Below, piece after piece: positions 44,342 through 53,970 of a DNA stretch of 64,000 nt. The position numbers and the translations under genes are program-made. The DNA comes from SIG291 sp045543455 (GTDB taxonomy: Bacteria > Bacillota > Clostridia > Lachnospirales > Lachnospiraceae): assembly GCA_045543455.1 (NCBI GenBank), contig JAZQMK010000036.1, forward strand, positions 6,262 to 70,261, given 5' to 3'. Below the pieces are notes generated by a model. The model was not told the DNA's origin. It did not search any database and saw nothing but the letters and a program-made list of their open reading frames with translations. Position 1 is the first letter of the stretch, and the number at the start of each line of letters is the position of its first letter.

Positions 44342-45838
44342 ATGTCTTATCAGATAGCAATAGACGGACCTGCAGGCGCAGGTAAAAGTACAATAGCAAA
44401 GCGTGTGGCAAAGCAACTTGATTATATCTATGTTGATACAGGTGCTATGTATAGAGCTATGGCTTTGTATTTTGTTAAAAATGGTATTGATATAAAGGAT
44501 GAAGATGCCATAAATAAGGCGGTAAACAATATTGATATATCAATCAAATATGAAAATGATGCACAACAGGTGTATCTGAATGATGAAAATGTAACTGCAT
44601 TTTTAAGAACAGAAGAGGTTGGCAACACAGCCTCTGTTACAAGTGCGTATGCAAAAGTAAGAGAAAAGCTGGTTGAACTTCAAAGAAAACTGGGTAAGAC
44701 TAATAATGTGGTAATGGATGGCAGAGATATAGGTACTATGGTACTTGTAGATGCAGATGTAAAGGTATACCTTACTGCTAGTGTAGAAGCAAGAGCTCAA
44801 AGAAGATACAAAGAACTGCTTGAAAAAAATGAGCCTTGCAATCTAGAAGATATTAAGGCGGATATTGAAGACAGAGATTATAGGGATATGAATAGAGATA
44901 TTTCTCCATTAAGACAGGCTGAAGATGCTATTTTGATTGATTCTTCAGATATGACAATTGATGAAGTGACTGAAAAAATCATCAGACTTACAAAGGTCAG
45001 GCTTGCCAAAACAGCAGGCTTTTGCTTCGGTGTCAAAAGAGCAGTTGATATAGCCTACGAAAATGTAGATAAAGGGAATGTTTATACCTTAGGTCCTATA
45101 ATTCATAATGAAGAGGTTGTAAAGGATTTAGAAAAGCAAGGTGTAATAGCTCTTAAAGATGAAAGCCAGTTAGGTTGTGTTAAAGAAAATTCTACAGTAA
45201 TTATAAGATCTCATGGTGTGGCAAAGCAGGTATACGATTTACTTGAAGAAAAAAAGGTTAATATAATTGATGCCACATGTCCATTTGTTAAAAAAATTCA
45301 TAATATTGTGAAAGAAGCAAGTGATAATGGCGACTTTATCGTAATTATTGGTAATGAAGGACATCCTGAAGTAGAAGGCATAAAGGGATGGTCAAATTCT
45401 GATACAGTTGTAATTGATGATGCTCAAATGATAGAAAATTTGAATATAGAAAAAAATAAAAAAATAAGTATTGTATCCCAAACGACATTTAATTACAAGA
45501 AATTTCAAGATTTAGTTGAAATTTTTGTTAAAAAAGGTTACAATGTTATTGTTCGTAATACTATTTGTAATGCAACGCAGGATAGACAAAAAGAAGCTAG
45601 AGAATTAGCGGCATCTGTTGATGCCATGATTGTTGTAGGTTCTAAGAGCAGTTCTAATACCCGCAAGCTTTACGAGATATGTAAGAGCGAATGTGATAAT
45701 ACTGCCTATGTACAAACTTGTAATGATCTTGATATGAGTCTTTATAAGAATTCAGATAGTATAGGTATTACAGCAGGGGCGTCAACCCCAAAAAATATTA
45801 TTGAGGAGGTTCATACTAATGTCAGAGTTAAGTTTTGA
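44342..45838 (+). CDS. cmk-ispH: Fused cytidylate kinase - IspH (HMBPP reductase)
   Basis: This 498-residue protein joins two enzymes. Residues 1-218 are cytidylate kinase (P-loop DGPAGAGKST, DTGAMYRA, DGRDIGT), which phosphorylates CMP. Residues 219-498 are IspH (AKTAGFCFGVKRA, DATCPFVKK, NTICNATQDRQ supply the three 4Fe-4S cysteines; ITAGASTPKNII at the end), the last step of the MEP isoprenoid pathway. No stop or start separates them. Order cmk-ispH-rpsA is known in Clostridia, often with ispH joined to rpsA instead. AGGAGG precedes ATG; the end overlaps rpsA by 20 bases. Confidence 0.95.
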   Translation: MSYQIAIDGPAGAGKSTIAKRVAKQLDYIYVDTGAMYRAMALYFVKNGIDIKDEDAINKAVNNIDISIKYENDAQQVYLNDENVTAFLRTEEVGNTASVTSAYAKVREKLVELQRKLGKTNNVVMDGRDIGTMVLVDADVKVYLTASVEARAQRRYKELLEKNEPCNLEDIKADIEDRDYRDMNRDISPLRQAEDAILIDSSDMTIDEVTEKIIRLTKVRLAKTAGFCFGVKRAVDIAYENVDKGNVYTLGPIIHNEEVVKDLEKQGVIALKDESQLGCVKENSTVIIRSHGVAKQVYDLLEEKKVNIIDATCPFVKKIHNIVKEASDNGDFIVIIGNEGHPEVEGIKGWSNSDTVVIDDAQMIENLNIEKNKKISIVSQTTFNYKKFQDLVEIFVKKGYNVIVRNTICNATQDRQKEARELAASVDAMIVVGSKSSSNTRKLYEICKSECDNTAYVQTCNDLDMSLYKNSDSIGITAGASTPKNIIEEVHTNVRVKF

Positions 45839-46937
45839 ACAAATGCTGGAAGGCACACTTAAGACAATTCATACAGGAGAGGTTGTAGAAGGCACTGTTA
45901 TTGGCGTCAAAGAAGATGAAATCATCTTAAATATTGGCTACAAGGCAGACGGTATTATTTCGCGTAACGAGTACACAAACACACCAAATATAGACCTTCG
46001 TACAGTTATTTCTGTAGGTGATTCAATGCAGGCTAAAGTCTTAAAAGTTAATGATGGAGAAGGTCAGGTGTTATTAACATACAAGAGACTTGTAGCTGAG
46101 AACGGAAGCAAGAGACTTGAAGAAGCTTTCAACAATAAGGAAGTTCTTAAGGCTGAAGTTAATGAAGTTTTATCAGGCGGTTTAAGCGTAATCGTTGATG
46201 AAACAAGAGTATTTATTCCTGCTAGTCTTGTATCAGATGTATATGAGAAAGATTTATCAAAATATGCAGGTGTTGAAGTTGAATTTGTAATCAGCGAATT
46301 CAATCCAAAGAGAAGAAGAATTATCGGTGATTGCAAGCAGCTTATCGTAGCTAAGAAGGCTGAACAACAAAAAGAATTATTCGCAAAGATTAAAGAAGGA
46401 ATGACAGTTGAAGGTGTTGTTAAGAACATTACAGAATTCGGTGCATTCATTGATCTTGGTGGAGCAGATGGTTTATTACATATTTCAGAGATGTCATGGG
46501 GCAGAATCGAGAATCCTAAGAAGTTATTCAAGGTTGGCGATACTGTTAAGTCATACATCAAAGAGATTTCAGGCGAGAAGATTGCATTAAGTCTTAAATA
46601 TGAAGATCAGAATCCATGGATTGATGCTGAAAACAAATATGCAGTTGGTACAGAAGTAACAGGTACAGTTGCAAGAATGACTGATTTTGGCGCATTTATC
46701 GCATTAGAGACAGGTATTGATGGTTTATTACATGTTTCACAGATTGCAAGAGAACATGTTGAAAAGCCAGCAGATGTATTAAAAGTAGGTCAGGAAATTA
46801 CAGCTAAGGTAGTTGATTTTGATTTAGAAGAAAAGAAGATCAGCTTAAGTATTAAGGCTCTTTTACCTGAACCTGTAAAGGAAGAAGTTGCAGAAGAAGT
46901 TGTAGAAGAAGCTGTAGCAGATGAGACAGCAGAATAA
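45819..46937 (+). CDS. rpsA: S1 RNA-binding domain protein / ribosomal protein S1
   Basis: This 372-residue protein has four S1 domains (about 17-85, 100-165, 185-255, 270-340; FGAFIDLGGADGLLHISEMSW and FGAFIALETGIDGLLHVSQIA in the last two). An acidic tail rich in EEVAEEV follows. It binds mRNA; in Firmicutes these proteins are shorter than the six-domain E. coli S1. GAGGAGG lies inside the ispH end and sets the start at 45819. Confidence 0.92.
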   Translation: MSELSFEQMLEGTLKTIHTGEVVEGTVIGVKEDEIILNIGYKADGIISRNEYTNTPNIDLRTVISVGDSMQAKVLKVNDGEGQVLLTYKRLVAENGSKRLEEAFNNKEVLKAEVNEVLSGGLSVIVDETRVFIPASLVSDVYEKDLSKYAGVEVEFVISEFNPKRRRIIGDCKQLIVAKKAEQQKELFAKIKEGMTVEGVVKNITEFGAFIDLGGADGLLHISEMSWGRIENPKKLFKVGDTVKSYIKEISGEKIALSLKYEDQNPWIDAENKYAVGTEVTGTVARMTDFGAFIALETGIDGLLHVSQIAREHVEKPADVLKVGQEITAKVVDFDLEEKKISLSIKALLPEPVKEEVAEEVVEEAVADETAE

Positions 46938-46961
46938 CAATTCTTCAGAATGGAGATTTTT

Positions 46962-47741
46962 ATGCTGGGAAGTTACGAAGAATTTAAAGCTAATATATTA
47001 AAATATTCCGGTATTGATCTTAATTCCTATAAGGAACAGCAGATGAAAAGAAGACTGGATACACTTATCAATCGTAAAGGTTATAATGGATATACAGGAT
47101 ACTTTCAAGCTATTAAAACTCAGAAAGATGTCTATGATGAATTCTTGAGTTATATGACAATTAATATATCAGAATTTTTCAGAAATCCATTACAGTGGGA
47201 TGTTTTAGAACGAACAGTATTACCAGAGCTTTCGCCTAACAATACACAACAGCTTAAGGTTTGGAGTGCTGCATGTTCGACAGGTGACGAGCCTTATACA
47301 TTAGTGTTGCTTCTTTCAAAATATTTTCCACTTAATAAGATTAAGATATTTGCAACAGATATAGATACTAAGATTATTGAATCGGCTAAGGCTGGTGTAT
47401 ATCAGGCTAATAGTGTAAAAAATGTGCCTAAGGATTTACTTAGCAAACATTTTACCAAGCTTAACGATACAACATATAGAATTAATGACAACATTAAGCA
47501 GTGTGTTGAATTTAAGCGTCATGACTTATTAGCTGATCCATATCCAACTAATTATGATTTAATTGTTTGTAGAAATGTGTTGATATATTTTACAGAAGAA
47601 GCTAAGGAGGCTATATATGGCAAGTTTAGCAATTCTTTAAGATCCGGTGGATATCTGTTTATAGGAAGCACGGAACAGATTATGAAGTATAGGGATTTTA
47701 ACTTTACTTCGCATAAGTCGTTCTTTTATAAGAAAAATTGA
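46962..47741 (+). CDS. cheR: CheR-type protein-glutamate methyltransferase
   Basis: This 259-residue protein has a helical N-domain (about 1-75), then an AdoMet-binding domain with WSAACSTGDEPYTL, IFATDID, VECRN-type CRNVLIYFT and SGGYLFIGSTE. CheR methylates glutamates of chemoreceptors. No other chemotaxis gene is nearby, so the substrate may be encoded elsewhere. TGGAGA 5 bases before 46962 selects this start. Confidence 0.92.
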   Translation: MLGSYEEFKANILKYSGIDLNSYKEQQMKRRLDTLINRKGYNGYTGYFQAIKTQKDVYDEFLSYMTINISEFFRNPLQWDVLERTVLPELSPNNTQQLKVWSAACSTGDEPYTLVLLLSKYFPLNKIKIFATDIDTKIIESAKAGVYQANSVKNVPKDLLSKHFTKLNDTTYRINDNIKQCVEFKRHDLLADPYPTNYDLIVCRNVLIYFTEEAKEAIYGKFSNSLRSGGYLFIGSTEQIMKYRDFNFTSHKSFFYKKN

Positions 47742-47750
47742 TGATAAACA

Positions 47751-47781
47751 AAAAACTATCGCATTTTGCGGTAGTTTTTTT
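47751..47781. terminator. Terminator between cheR and yprB
   Basis: AAAACTATCGC pairs with GCGGTAGTTTT (one G-T pair), with a T run on the plus side and AAAAA (T run on minus) on the other, so it can serve both convergent genes. Confidence 0.85.
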
Positions 47782-47801
47782 GATATGCTCCGTTTTTGTA
47801 A

Positions 47802-48851
47802 TTATAAAATCTTCTTTAGATACTCAGTGATATTTAACTCCTCATTTAACTCCTCATTTAACTCTACATATTCATTTCTACTTGAATAATCCATACCGTA
47901 AGTTGCTATGTCTGTAAGTCCCGGATTTTTGATAAAGCGAGATTGTCTTTTTATATAACAGTTTTGTTTTGTAGCTTTTTGTCTATATGTCTTATCTACA
48001 TACTCGCCAAGACTTTTGTGAATGGCATTGTCTTCGGCAGGGAGATAGTAGTAATCCTTGTAATTATCAAAAAAATGTTTTAGAGTGGTCTCATTTACTG
48101 AGATTTTGCATTTTAGTATATTGTCTGACAAGGTTAGATAATAATAATCACCATTTGATGAAAGGGGAGTAGGTAAGGTATATTTTAAATGTGCAGTTAT
48201 TATTATATGCGAGGAAAAATCTGTTACAGTTACATTTTCAAAATCACCTTTAAATACATTTATATATTTTATAATTTCAATAATATCAAAAAGACCAATA
48301 AGGTCATCATGATTATGAAGGATAAGTGGTTCATAAAGGTTAGTAGACTTTGTTTTTACATACTCCTTATAATAATTAATAAGTATACCGCCATTTAAGG
48401 TATCCTTTCTTGGGATGTTTAGAAAATCTTCTATGTTTGGCTGCTTGTAACTAAGGAGATTAAAGTGATGCTTATATTTCTTAACCATACGGTATAAATC
48501 TATGCTTTCGTAGCTTGAAAGCCTGTTAGGAATATTGTAAAATTCAGCTTTGTTGTCAATATAAGGTATATCAAAGCCATTGCCATTATAAGATATAATA
48601 TAGAGCTTATCCTTAATATCTTTGAAAAACTTTTCCAGTAAAAGAGGTTCGTCTTCGTAGGATTCAGCAAATAGCTGGCGCAGTTCAAATCCATTTTCAG
48701 AAAAAAGTATGTAACCGATAAGGTAAATATTTGAATTTTTAGCTGAGAGACCTGTTGTTTCAATGTCAAATATAACTAATTCAGTTTTATCAAGTTTTAG
48801 AAGGGAACAAATGTCCAAATTTGATTGTATTTTTTCTTTAATTATCTGCAT
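47802..48851 (-). CDS. yprB: YprB-type ribonuclease H-like exonuclease
   Basis: A 349-residue protein with a DnaQ/RNase H-like exonuclease fold: VIFDIETTGLS (first acidic pair), IISYNGNGFDIPYI and DLIGLFDI later. Family members (YprB) are predicted metal-dependent exonucleases. The C-terminus has a short duplicated piece, ELNEELNEELN, encoded by a 12-base repeat. AGGAG lies before the start on the minus strand. Single gene. Confidence 0.85.
   Translation of the reverse strand: MQIIKEKIQSNLDICSLLKLDKTELVIFDIETTGLSAKNSNIYLIGYILFSENGFELRQLFAESYEDEPLLLEKFFKDIKDKLYIISYNGNGFDIPYIDNKAEFYNIPNRLSSYESIDLYRMVKKYKHHFNLLSYKQPNIEDFLNIPRKDTLNGGILINYYKEYVKTKSTNLYEPLILHNHDDLIGLFDIIEIIKYINVFKGDFENVTVTDFSSHIIITAHLKYTLPTPLSSNGDYYYLTLSDNILKCKISVNETTLKHFFDNYKDYYYLPAEDNAIHKSLGEYVDKTYRQKATKQNCYIKRQSRFIKNPGLTDIATYGMDYSSRNEYVELNEELNEELNITEYLKKIL
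47832..47864. repeat. 12-bp tandem repeat in yprB
   Basis: ATTTAACTCCTC repeated about 2.75 times, encoding ELNEELNEELN at the protein's end. In-frame unit, so copy-number change would be tolerated. Confidence 0.9.
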
Positions 48852-48993
48852 TTACAATTTTCTCCTAATGAAATCTTATGTACTAAATTATATAATATTT
48901 TTATTGTAAAAAAAAGTAGATTTTTCTTGGATTTTAAGGTAAAATTATAGTAGGCTTTTATGACCGAATAAAAGAGAAAGAAGGTTTAAAAAA

Positions 48994-50313
48994 ATGAGCA
49001 AATTAACTTTCAAGGGTGGAGTTCATCCACACGATGGAAAAGAATTTTCAAAAGATTGTGCCATCGTAGAGTTAAAGCCTGAAGGTGATATGGTTTATCC
49101 ATTATCTCAGCATATTGGTGCTCCGGCAACTCCGGTTGTTGCAAAGGGGGATTACGTATTAGAAGGACAGCTTATAGCTTCGGCTACAGGTTTTATTTCT
49201 GCTAATATCCATTCATCGGTTTCAGGTACAGTTAAGGCAATTGAACCAAGACTGGTTGCCACAGGTGGGATGGTTAATTCCATTGTAATTGAAAATGATG
49301 GTCTGTATAAGACAGTTGATTATTCGGCTAATACAAAACCATTAGAACAATTGACACCGGACGATATCCGTAACATTGTTAAGGATGCAGGTGTTGTAGG
49401 TATGGGTGGTGCAGGCTTCCCTACTAATGTAAAACTTACACCTAAGAACATTGATGCAATTGAATACATCATTGTAAATGGTGCTGAGTGTGAACCGTAT
49501 TTAACATCAGATTACAGAAGAATGTTAGAAGAACCTGAAAGGGTTGTGGGCGGTTTAAAGATTGTTTTAAAATTATTTAAAAATGCAGTTGGATATATTG
49601 CAATTGAAGATAATAAGCCTGAAGCAATTAAGAAGATTTCAGAGCTTGTTAAAAATGAAGAAAGAATTAGTGTTAAGCCGGTTAAGGCAAAATATCCACA
49701 GGGTGGTGAGCGTACTTTAATTTATGCCACAACTAAGAGAGAGATTAATTCTAAGATGCTTCCTGCAGATGCAGGCTGTATCGTACACAACGTGGATACG
49801 ATTGTTTCAATCTACAATGCAGTTGTGGAAGGTTGGCCATTAACTAAGAGAATTGTATCAGTTACAGGTGCTTTAGTTAACAAGCCTGGTAACTTCTATG
49901 TATATCTTGGTATGAATTATCGTCAGCTTATTGAAGCGGCAGGTGGACTTAAGGAAGAAGCAAAGAAGTTTATTTCGGGTGGTCCTATGATGGGATTTGC
50001 TATGTCTTCTCTTGATGTACCTGTAACTAAGGGTAGTTCATCACTTCTTGTTTTAGAAGAAGACTATGTAGCTAAGGTTGACCCAAGTGCATGTATAAGA
50101 TGTGGCAGATGTGTAGATGCCTGCCCAGAGAGAATTATACCATCAAAGCTTGCAGCTTTAGCACAAAGAGGCGACAAAGAGGGCTTTATGAAATTAAATG
50201 GTATGGAATGTGTAGAATGTGGTTCATGTTCTTATATTTGTCCTGCCAAGAGACATTTAACACAGAATATTAAGGCTATGAGAAGAAATATCATGGCTAG
50301 CATGAGAAAGTAA
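48994..50313 (+). CDS. rnfC: Rnf complex subunit C
   Basis: This 439-residue subunit binds NADH/FMN and passes electrons in the ferredoxin:NAD+ oxidoreductase. GGVHPHDGKEFS at the start, VGMGGAGFPTNVKL (NADH-binding loop), NGAECEPYLTSDYR, and two 4Fe-4S motifs near the end (CIRCGRCVDACP, CVECGSCSYICP) identify it. First gene of rnfCDGEAB. No clear sigma-A promoter is seen in the 142-base gap to yprB. Confidence 0.97.
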   Translation: MSKLTFKGGVHPHDGKEFSKDCAIVELKPEGDMVYPLSQHIGAPATPVVAKGDYVLEGQLIASATGFISANIHSSVSGTVKAIEPRLVATGGMVNSIVIENDGLYKTVDYSANTKPLEQLTPDDIRNIVKDAGVVGMGGAGFPTNVKLTPKNIDAIEYIIVNGAECEPYLTSDYRRMLEEPERVVGGLKIVLKLFKNAVGYIAIEDNKPEAIKKISELVKNEERISVKPVKAKYPQGGERTLIYATTKREINSKMLPADAGCIVHNVDTIVSIYNAVVEGWPLTKRIVSVTGALVNKPGNFYVYLGMNYRQLIEAAGGLKEEAKKFISGGPMMGFAMSSLDVPVTKGSSSLLVLEEDYVAKVDPSACIRCGRCVDACPERIIPSKLAALAQRGDKEGFMKLNGMECVECGSCSYICPAKRHLTQNIKAMRRNIMASMRK

Positions 50314-50330
50314 GAAAGGTGGATGAGATC

Positions 50331-51272
50331 ATGAGCGATTTATTAAATGTATCAGTTTCACCTCATATACGAGCTAAGGACACAACTACAAGCATTATGA
50401 GAGATGTTTTAATTGCGTTAGCTCCTGCTAGTATATTTGGTATTTATAACTTCGGATACAAAGCGTTAATTATTATTTTAGTAGCAATTGTAACTTGTGT
50501 TGCAGCAGAAGGTTTGTATGAATTTTTTATGCATAAGAAAGTTACAGTTGGAGATTTAAGTGCGGCAGTAACAGGTTTACTTATTGCATTAAATGTACCA
50601 CATACATTACCTATTGGTATGGTTATTATTGCTTGTTTATTTGCAATAATTGTAGTTAAGCAGTTGTTTGGCGGATTAGGACAGAACTTTATGAATCCTG
50701 CGCTTGCAGCAAGATGCTTTTTACTTATTTCCTTTACAGGTCAGATGACAAGCTTTACATATGATGCTGTAACAGGAGCTACACCTTTAGCAGTTTTAAA
50801 GGATGGTGGCAAGGTTGATATTTTAGATATGTTCATTGGACAGACAGCTGGTACAATTGGTGAAACATCAACATTATTTATACTTATTGGTGCTTTATAC
50901 CTTGTAGTAAGAAAGATTATCAGCTTAAGAATACCTTTAGCTTACATTTTAACATTTACAGTATTTATTATTATATTTGGCGGTAACGGCTTTGATGTTG
51001 AATACATAGCTGCACATCTTTGTGGTGGTGGTTTAATGTTAGGTGCATTCTTTATGGCAACTGACTATGTAACTTCACCGGTTACACCAAATGGTAGAAT
51101 TGTATTTGGTATTATCTTAGGTATTTTAACAGGTATCTTTAGATTGTTTGGTGGTTCAGCAGAAGGTGTATCATATGCAATCATTTTTGGTAACCTTTTA
51201 GTTCCATTAATTGAAAAGGCTACAGTACCAAGAGCATTTGGTATTAAAAAAGCAAAGAAGGAGGACAAATAA
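50331..51272 (+). CDS. rnfD: Rnf complex subunit D
   Basis: A 313-residue membrane subunit with about nine helices. HIRAKDTTTSIM at the start and VTGATPLAVLK (covalent FMN on Thr) mark it. AAAGGTGG lies 8 bases before 50331, so the GTG at 50319 is not used. It overlaps no gene; rnfG follows 1 base after its stop. Confidence 0.96.
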   Translation: MSDLLNVSVSPHIRAKDTTTSIMRDVLIALAPASIFGIYNFGYKALIIILVAIVTCVAAEGLYEFFMHKKVTVGDLSAAVTGLLIALNVPHTLPIGMVIIACLFAIIVVKQLFGGLGQNFMNPALAARCFLLISFTGQMTSFTYDAVTGATPLAVLKDGGKVDILDMFIGQTAGTIGETSTLFILIGALYLVVRKIISLRIPLAYILTFTVFIIIFGGNGFDVEYIAAHLCGGGLMLGAFFMATDYVTSPVTPNGRIVFGIILGILTGIFRLFGGSAEGVSYAIIFGNLLVPLIEKATVPRAFGIKKAKKEDK

Positions 51273-51273
51273 T

Positions 51274-51882
51274 ATGAAATCAATTATTAAAGATTCTCTT
51301 ATACTTTGTGTAATTACTTTAGTTGCAGGCCTTTTACTTGGTTTTGTTTATGACATTACTAAGGAGCCTATTGCAAAAGAACAGGCTAGAGCAAAGAAGG
51401 AAGCTTGCAAAGAAGTATTTTCAACAGCTAATGACTTTGTTGCGCCAAAGGATGCAATTGATACAGCTAAAATTATTAAAGATGCAGGTTTAACAGCATC
51501 AGTTGAAGAGGTTTTAGTTGCAGTTGATGAAAATAAAAATATTTTAGGCTACGTTATGACAGCAGTTTCATCAGGATATGGTGGAGATATTAAATATACA
51601 GTAGGTATTCAAAAGGATGGTACTGTTAATGGTATTTCAATTCTTTCCATAAGTGAAACACCAGGTCTTGGTATGAAGGCTAAAGATTCAAAATTCTATG
51701 GTCAGTACGCAAATAAGAAGGTTCCAGCTTTTATTTATGTAAAGGGTGATGCGTCTGCTGATAATGAAATAAGTGCCATAAGTGGTGCTACAATTACAAC
51801 AAATGCAATGACACAGGGCGTTAATAGTGCTTTGGCTGTATATGCATATTTAGAAGCAAATGGAGGTGTTAGCATTGAGTAA
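51274..51882 (+). CDS. rnfG: Rnf complex subunit G
   Basis: This 202-residue subunit has one membrane helix (about 8-28) and an outer domain with the flavin site SGATITTNAM (FMN linked to Thr). SETPGLGMKAKDSKF is family typical. AAGGAGG inside the rnfD end sets the start at 51274. Confidence 0.96.
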   Translation: MKSIIKDSLILCVITLVAGLLLGFVYDITKEPIAKEQARAKKEACKEVFSTANDFVAPKDAIDTAKIIKDAGLTASVEEVLVAVDENKNILGYVMTAVSSGYGGDIKYTVGIQKDGTVNGISILSISETPGLGMKAKDSKFYGQYANKKVPAFIYVKGDASADNEISAISGATITTNAMTQGVNSALAVYAYLEANGGVSIE

Positions 51883-52564
51883 ATGTTTAGAAAGATTATA
51901 TAATGGTATAATTAAAGAAAATCCAACATTTGTATTAATGCTTGGTATGTGTCCTACACTTGCGGTTACAACTAGTGCAACTAATGGTATGGGTATGGGA
52001 CTTACAACAACAGTAGTTCTTGTAATGGCTAACCTTTTCGTTTCTTTACTTAGAAAGGTTATTCCTGATAAAGTAAGAATGCCGGCATATATTGTTATTG
52101 TTGCTTCATTCGTTACTATGGTACAGTTCTTATTAGAAGGATTTATTCCAAGTTTATATAGTTCACTTGGTATTTATATACCACTTATTGTTGTTAACTG
52201 TATTATTTTAGGTAGAGCTGAATCATATGCTTCAAAGAATGGTCCTATTTTATCAATTTTTGATGGTCTTGGTATGGGACTTGGATTTACAATAGCTATT
52301 ACAATCCTAGGTGGATTTAGAGAGTTTGTTGGTGCAGGTACTTTATTTGATAAAGATTTAGGTCTTATTGATTTAGGCTACCAGCCAGCAGCAATATTTG
52401 TATTAGCTCCTGGTGCATTCTTTGTATTAGCTTGTCTTGTTGCAATTCAAAACAAGTTAAAAGAAGGTAAACCACAAAAAGAAAATCAAGCATGTCCAAC
52501 AGATGGTTGTGCAGGATGTGGTAACACATTATGTGCAGGTCGTGCATTAGCAGATAAAGAATAG
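51875..52564 (+). CDS. rnfE: Rnf complex subunit E with cysteine-rich tail
   Basis: This 229-residue membrane subunit has six helices and the family motifs GIIKENPTFVLMLGMCP, GLGMGLGFT and GGFREFVGAG. The start is TTG at 51875, given by GGAGGTG and the KCLERLYNG start; it overlaps rnfG by 8 bases. The hydrophilic end has C-x4-C-x2-C-x4-C (CPTDGCAGCGNTLC), which classical RnfE proteins lack and which could hold a metal or Fe-S center. Confidence 0.94.
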   Translation: MSKCLERLYNGIIKENPTFVLMLGMCPTLAVTTSATNGMGMGLTTTVVLVMANLFVSLLRKVIPDKVRMPAYIVIVASFVTMVQFLLEGFIPSLYSSLGIYIPLIVVNCIILGRAESYASKNGPILSIFDGLGMGLGFTIAITILGGFREFVGAGTLFDKDLGLIDLGYQPAAIFVLAPGAFFVLACLVAIQNKLKEGKPQKENQACPTDGCAGCGNTLCAGRALADKE

Positions 52565-52576
52565 GAGGAAGGATAA

Positions 52577-53149
52577 ATGAAAGAGATTATTATGATTGCC
52601 ATAACAGCATCGTTAATTAACAATGTTGTATTAAGTCAGTTTTTAGGTCTATGTCCTTTCCTTGGCGTTTCTAAGAAGGTCGGACCTGCAGTAGGTATGG
52701 GTGCAGCGGTATTTTTCGTTATTTCCATATCGTCAGTAGTTACAAAAGTAATTTATGATTTTGTTTTAGTGACATTAAATTTAGAATACTTAAATACTAT
52801 AGTATTCATTTTAGTAATTGCAGCTTTAGTTCAGTTTGTAGAAATGTTCTTAAAGAAGGCAAGTCCTTCACTTTATGAATCATTGGGTGTATATTTACCA
52901 CTTATTACAACAAACTGTGCAGTTTTAGGTGTTGCAATTATTAATGTACAAGAAGGTTATAATTTATTAGAATCTTTAGTAAATGGCGCATTTACAGCAG
53001 TTGGTTTTACAATTGCAATTGTAATTATGGCCGGTATTAGAGAAAGAATCGAATTTAATGATATTCCAAAGCCATTTAAGGGTATGCCTATTGTTTTATT
53101 AACAGCAGGTCTTATGTCTATTGCGTTTATGGGATTTTCAGGATTATAA
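52577..53149 (+). CDS. rnfA: Rnf complex subunit A
   Basis: A 190-residue membrane subunit homologous to RnfE but inverted in the membrane. NNVVLSQFLGLCPFLGVSKK near the start and TTNCAVLGVAI hold the conserved cysteines that bind the intramembrane Fe-S cluster in Rnf/Nqr. AGGAGG before ATG. Confidence 0.97.
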   Translation: MKEIIMIAITASLINNVVLSQFLGLCPFLGVSKKVGPAVGMGAAVFFVISISSVVTKVIYDFVLVTLNLEYLNTIVFILVIAALVQFVEMFLKKASPSLYESLGVYLPLITTNCAVLGVAIINVQEGYNLLESLVNGAFTAVGFTIAIVIMAGIRERIEFNDIPKPFKGMPIVLLTAGLMSIAFMGFSGL

Positions 53150-53161
53150 GGAGGATAAGAC

Positions 53162-53950
53162 ATGGAAGGAATACTTATTGCAGCAGCAGTTGTAGGTGGA
53201 CTTGGAATCCTTATAGGTTTATTTTTAGGAATTTCAGCTGAAAAATTTAAAGTACCTGTTAATGAAAAAGAAGTACAAATTAGAGCTGAATTACCAGGTA
53301 ACAACTGTGGTGGTTGTGGATATGCAGGCTGTGACGGTCTTGCAAAGGCTATTGCAAATGGTGAAGCACCTGTTAACGGATGTCCTGTTGGCGGTGAAAC
53401 AGCAGCAGCTAATATTGCGGCAATTATGGGTGCAGAAGTTGGCGATAGCGTTAAATTAGCAGCATTTGTAAAATGTGCAGGTGATTGCGAAAAAGCAAAG
53501 GAAAGCTTTAATTATTACGGAGAAAAGAAATGTAGCGTTATGCCATTAGTTCCAAGTGGCGGACCAAAGACATGTTCATATGGTTGTTTAGGCTATGGTG
53601 AATGTAAGGATGTTTGCGATTTTGGAGCAATTGAAATTGTTAATGGTATTGCTAAGGTAAATCAGGATAAATGTAAGGCTTGTGGAAAGTGTGTTTCTGT
53701 ATGTCCAAGACATTTAATAGATTTAGTTCCGGTAACATCAAATGTAAGAGTACAGTGTAATTCAAAGGATAAAGGTGTAGTTGTTAAGAAAGCCTGCTCA
53801 GTAGGTTGTATCGGATGTATGCTTTGTACAAAGCAGTGTGAATTTGGTGCAATTACAGTTGAGAATAATTTAGCAACTATTGATTATTCTAAGTGTACAG
53901 GATGTGGCAAATGTGCCGAAAAATGTCCTACAAAGGCTATCCATTTATAA
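53162..53950 (+). CDS. rnfB: Rnf complex subunit B (ferredoxin-type)
   Basis: This 262-residue subunit accepts electrons from ferredoxin. One N-terminal helix (about 3-25) is followed by the 4Fe-4S motif NNCGGCGYAGCDG (about 46-58), then CSYGCLGYGECKDVCDFGAI and three ferredoxin motifs (CKACGKCVSVCP, CIGCMLCTKQCE, CTGCGKCAEKCP). Last gene of the rnf set. AGGAGG before ATG. Confidence 0.97.
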   Translation: MEGILIAAAVVGGLGILIGLFLGISAEKFKVPVNEKEVQIRAELPGNNCGGCGYAGCDGLAKAIANGEAPVNGCPVGGETAAANIAAIMGAEVGDSVKLAAFVKCAGDCEKAKESFNYYGEKKCSVMPLVPSGGPKTCSYGCLGYGECKDVCDFGAIEIVNGIAKVNQDKCKACGKCVSVCPRHLIDLVPVTSNVRVQCNSKDKGVVVKKACSVGCIGCMLCTKQCEFGAITVENNLATIDYSKCTGCGKCAEKCPTKAIHL

Positions 53951-53970
53951 AAAAGACAGGATGGATTGAT

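Noticed and set aside
46064..46561. Minus-strand frame of 165 codons opposite rpsA
   Set aside because: Shadow of the strongly biased rpsA codons; no ribosome site or recognisable domain.
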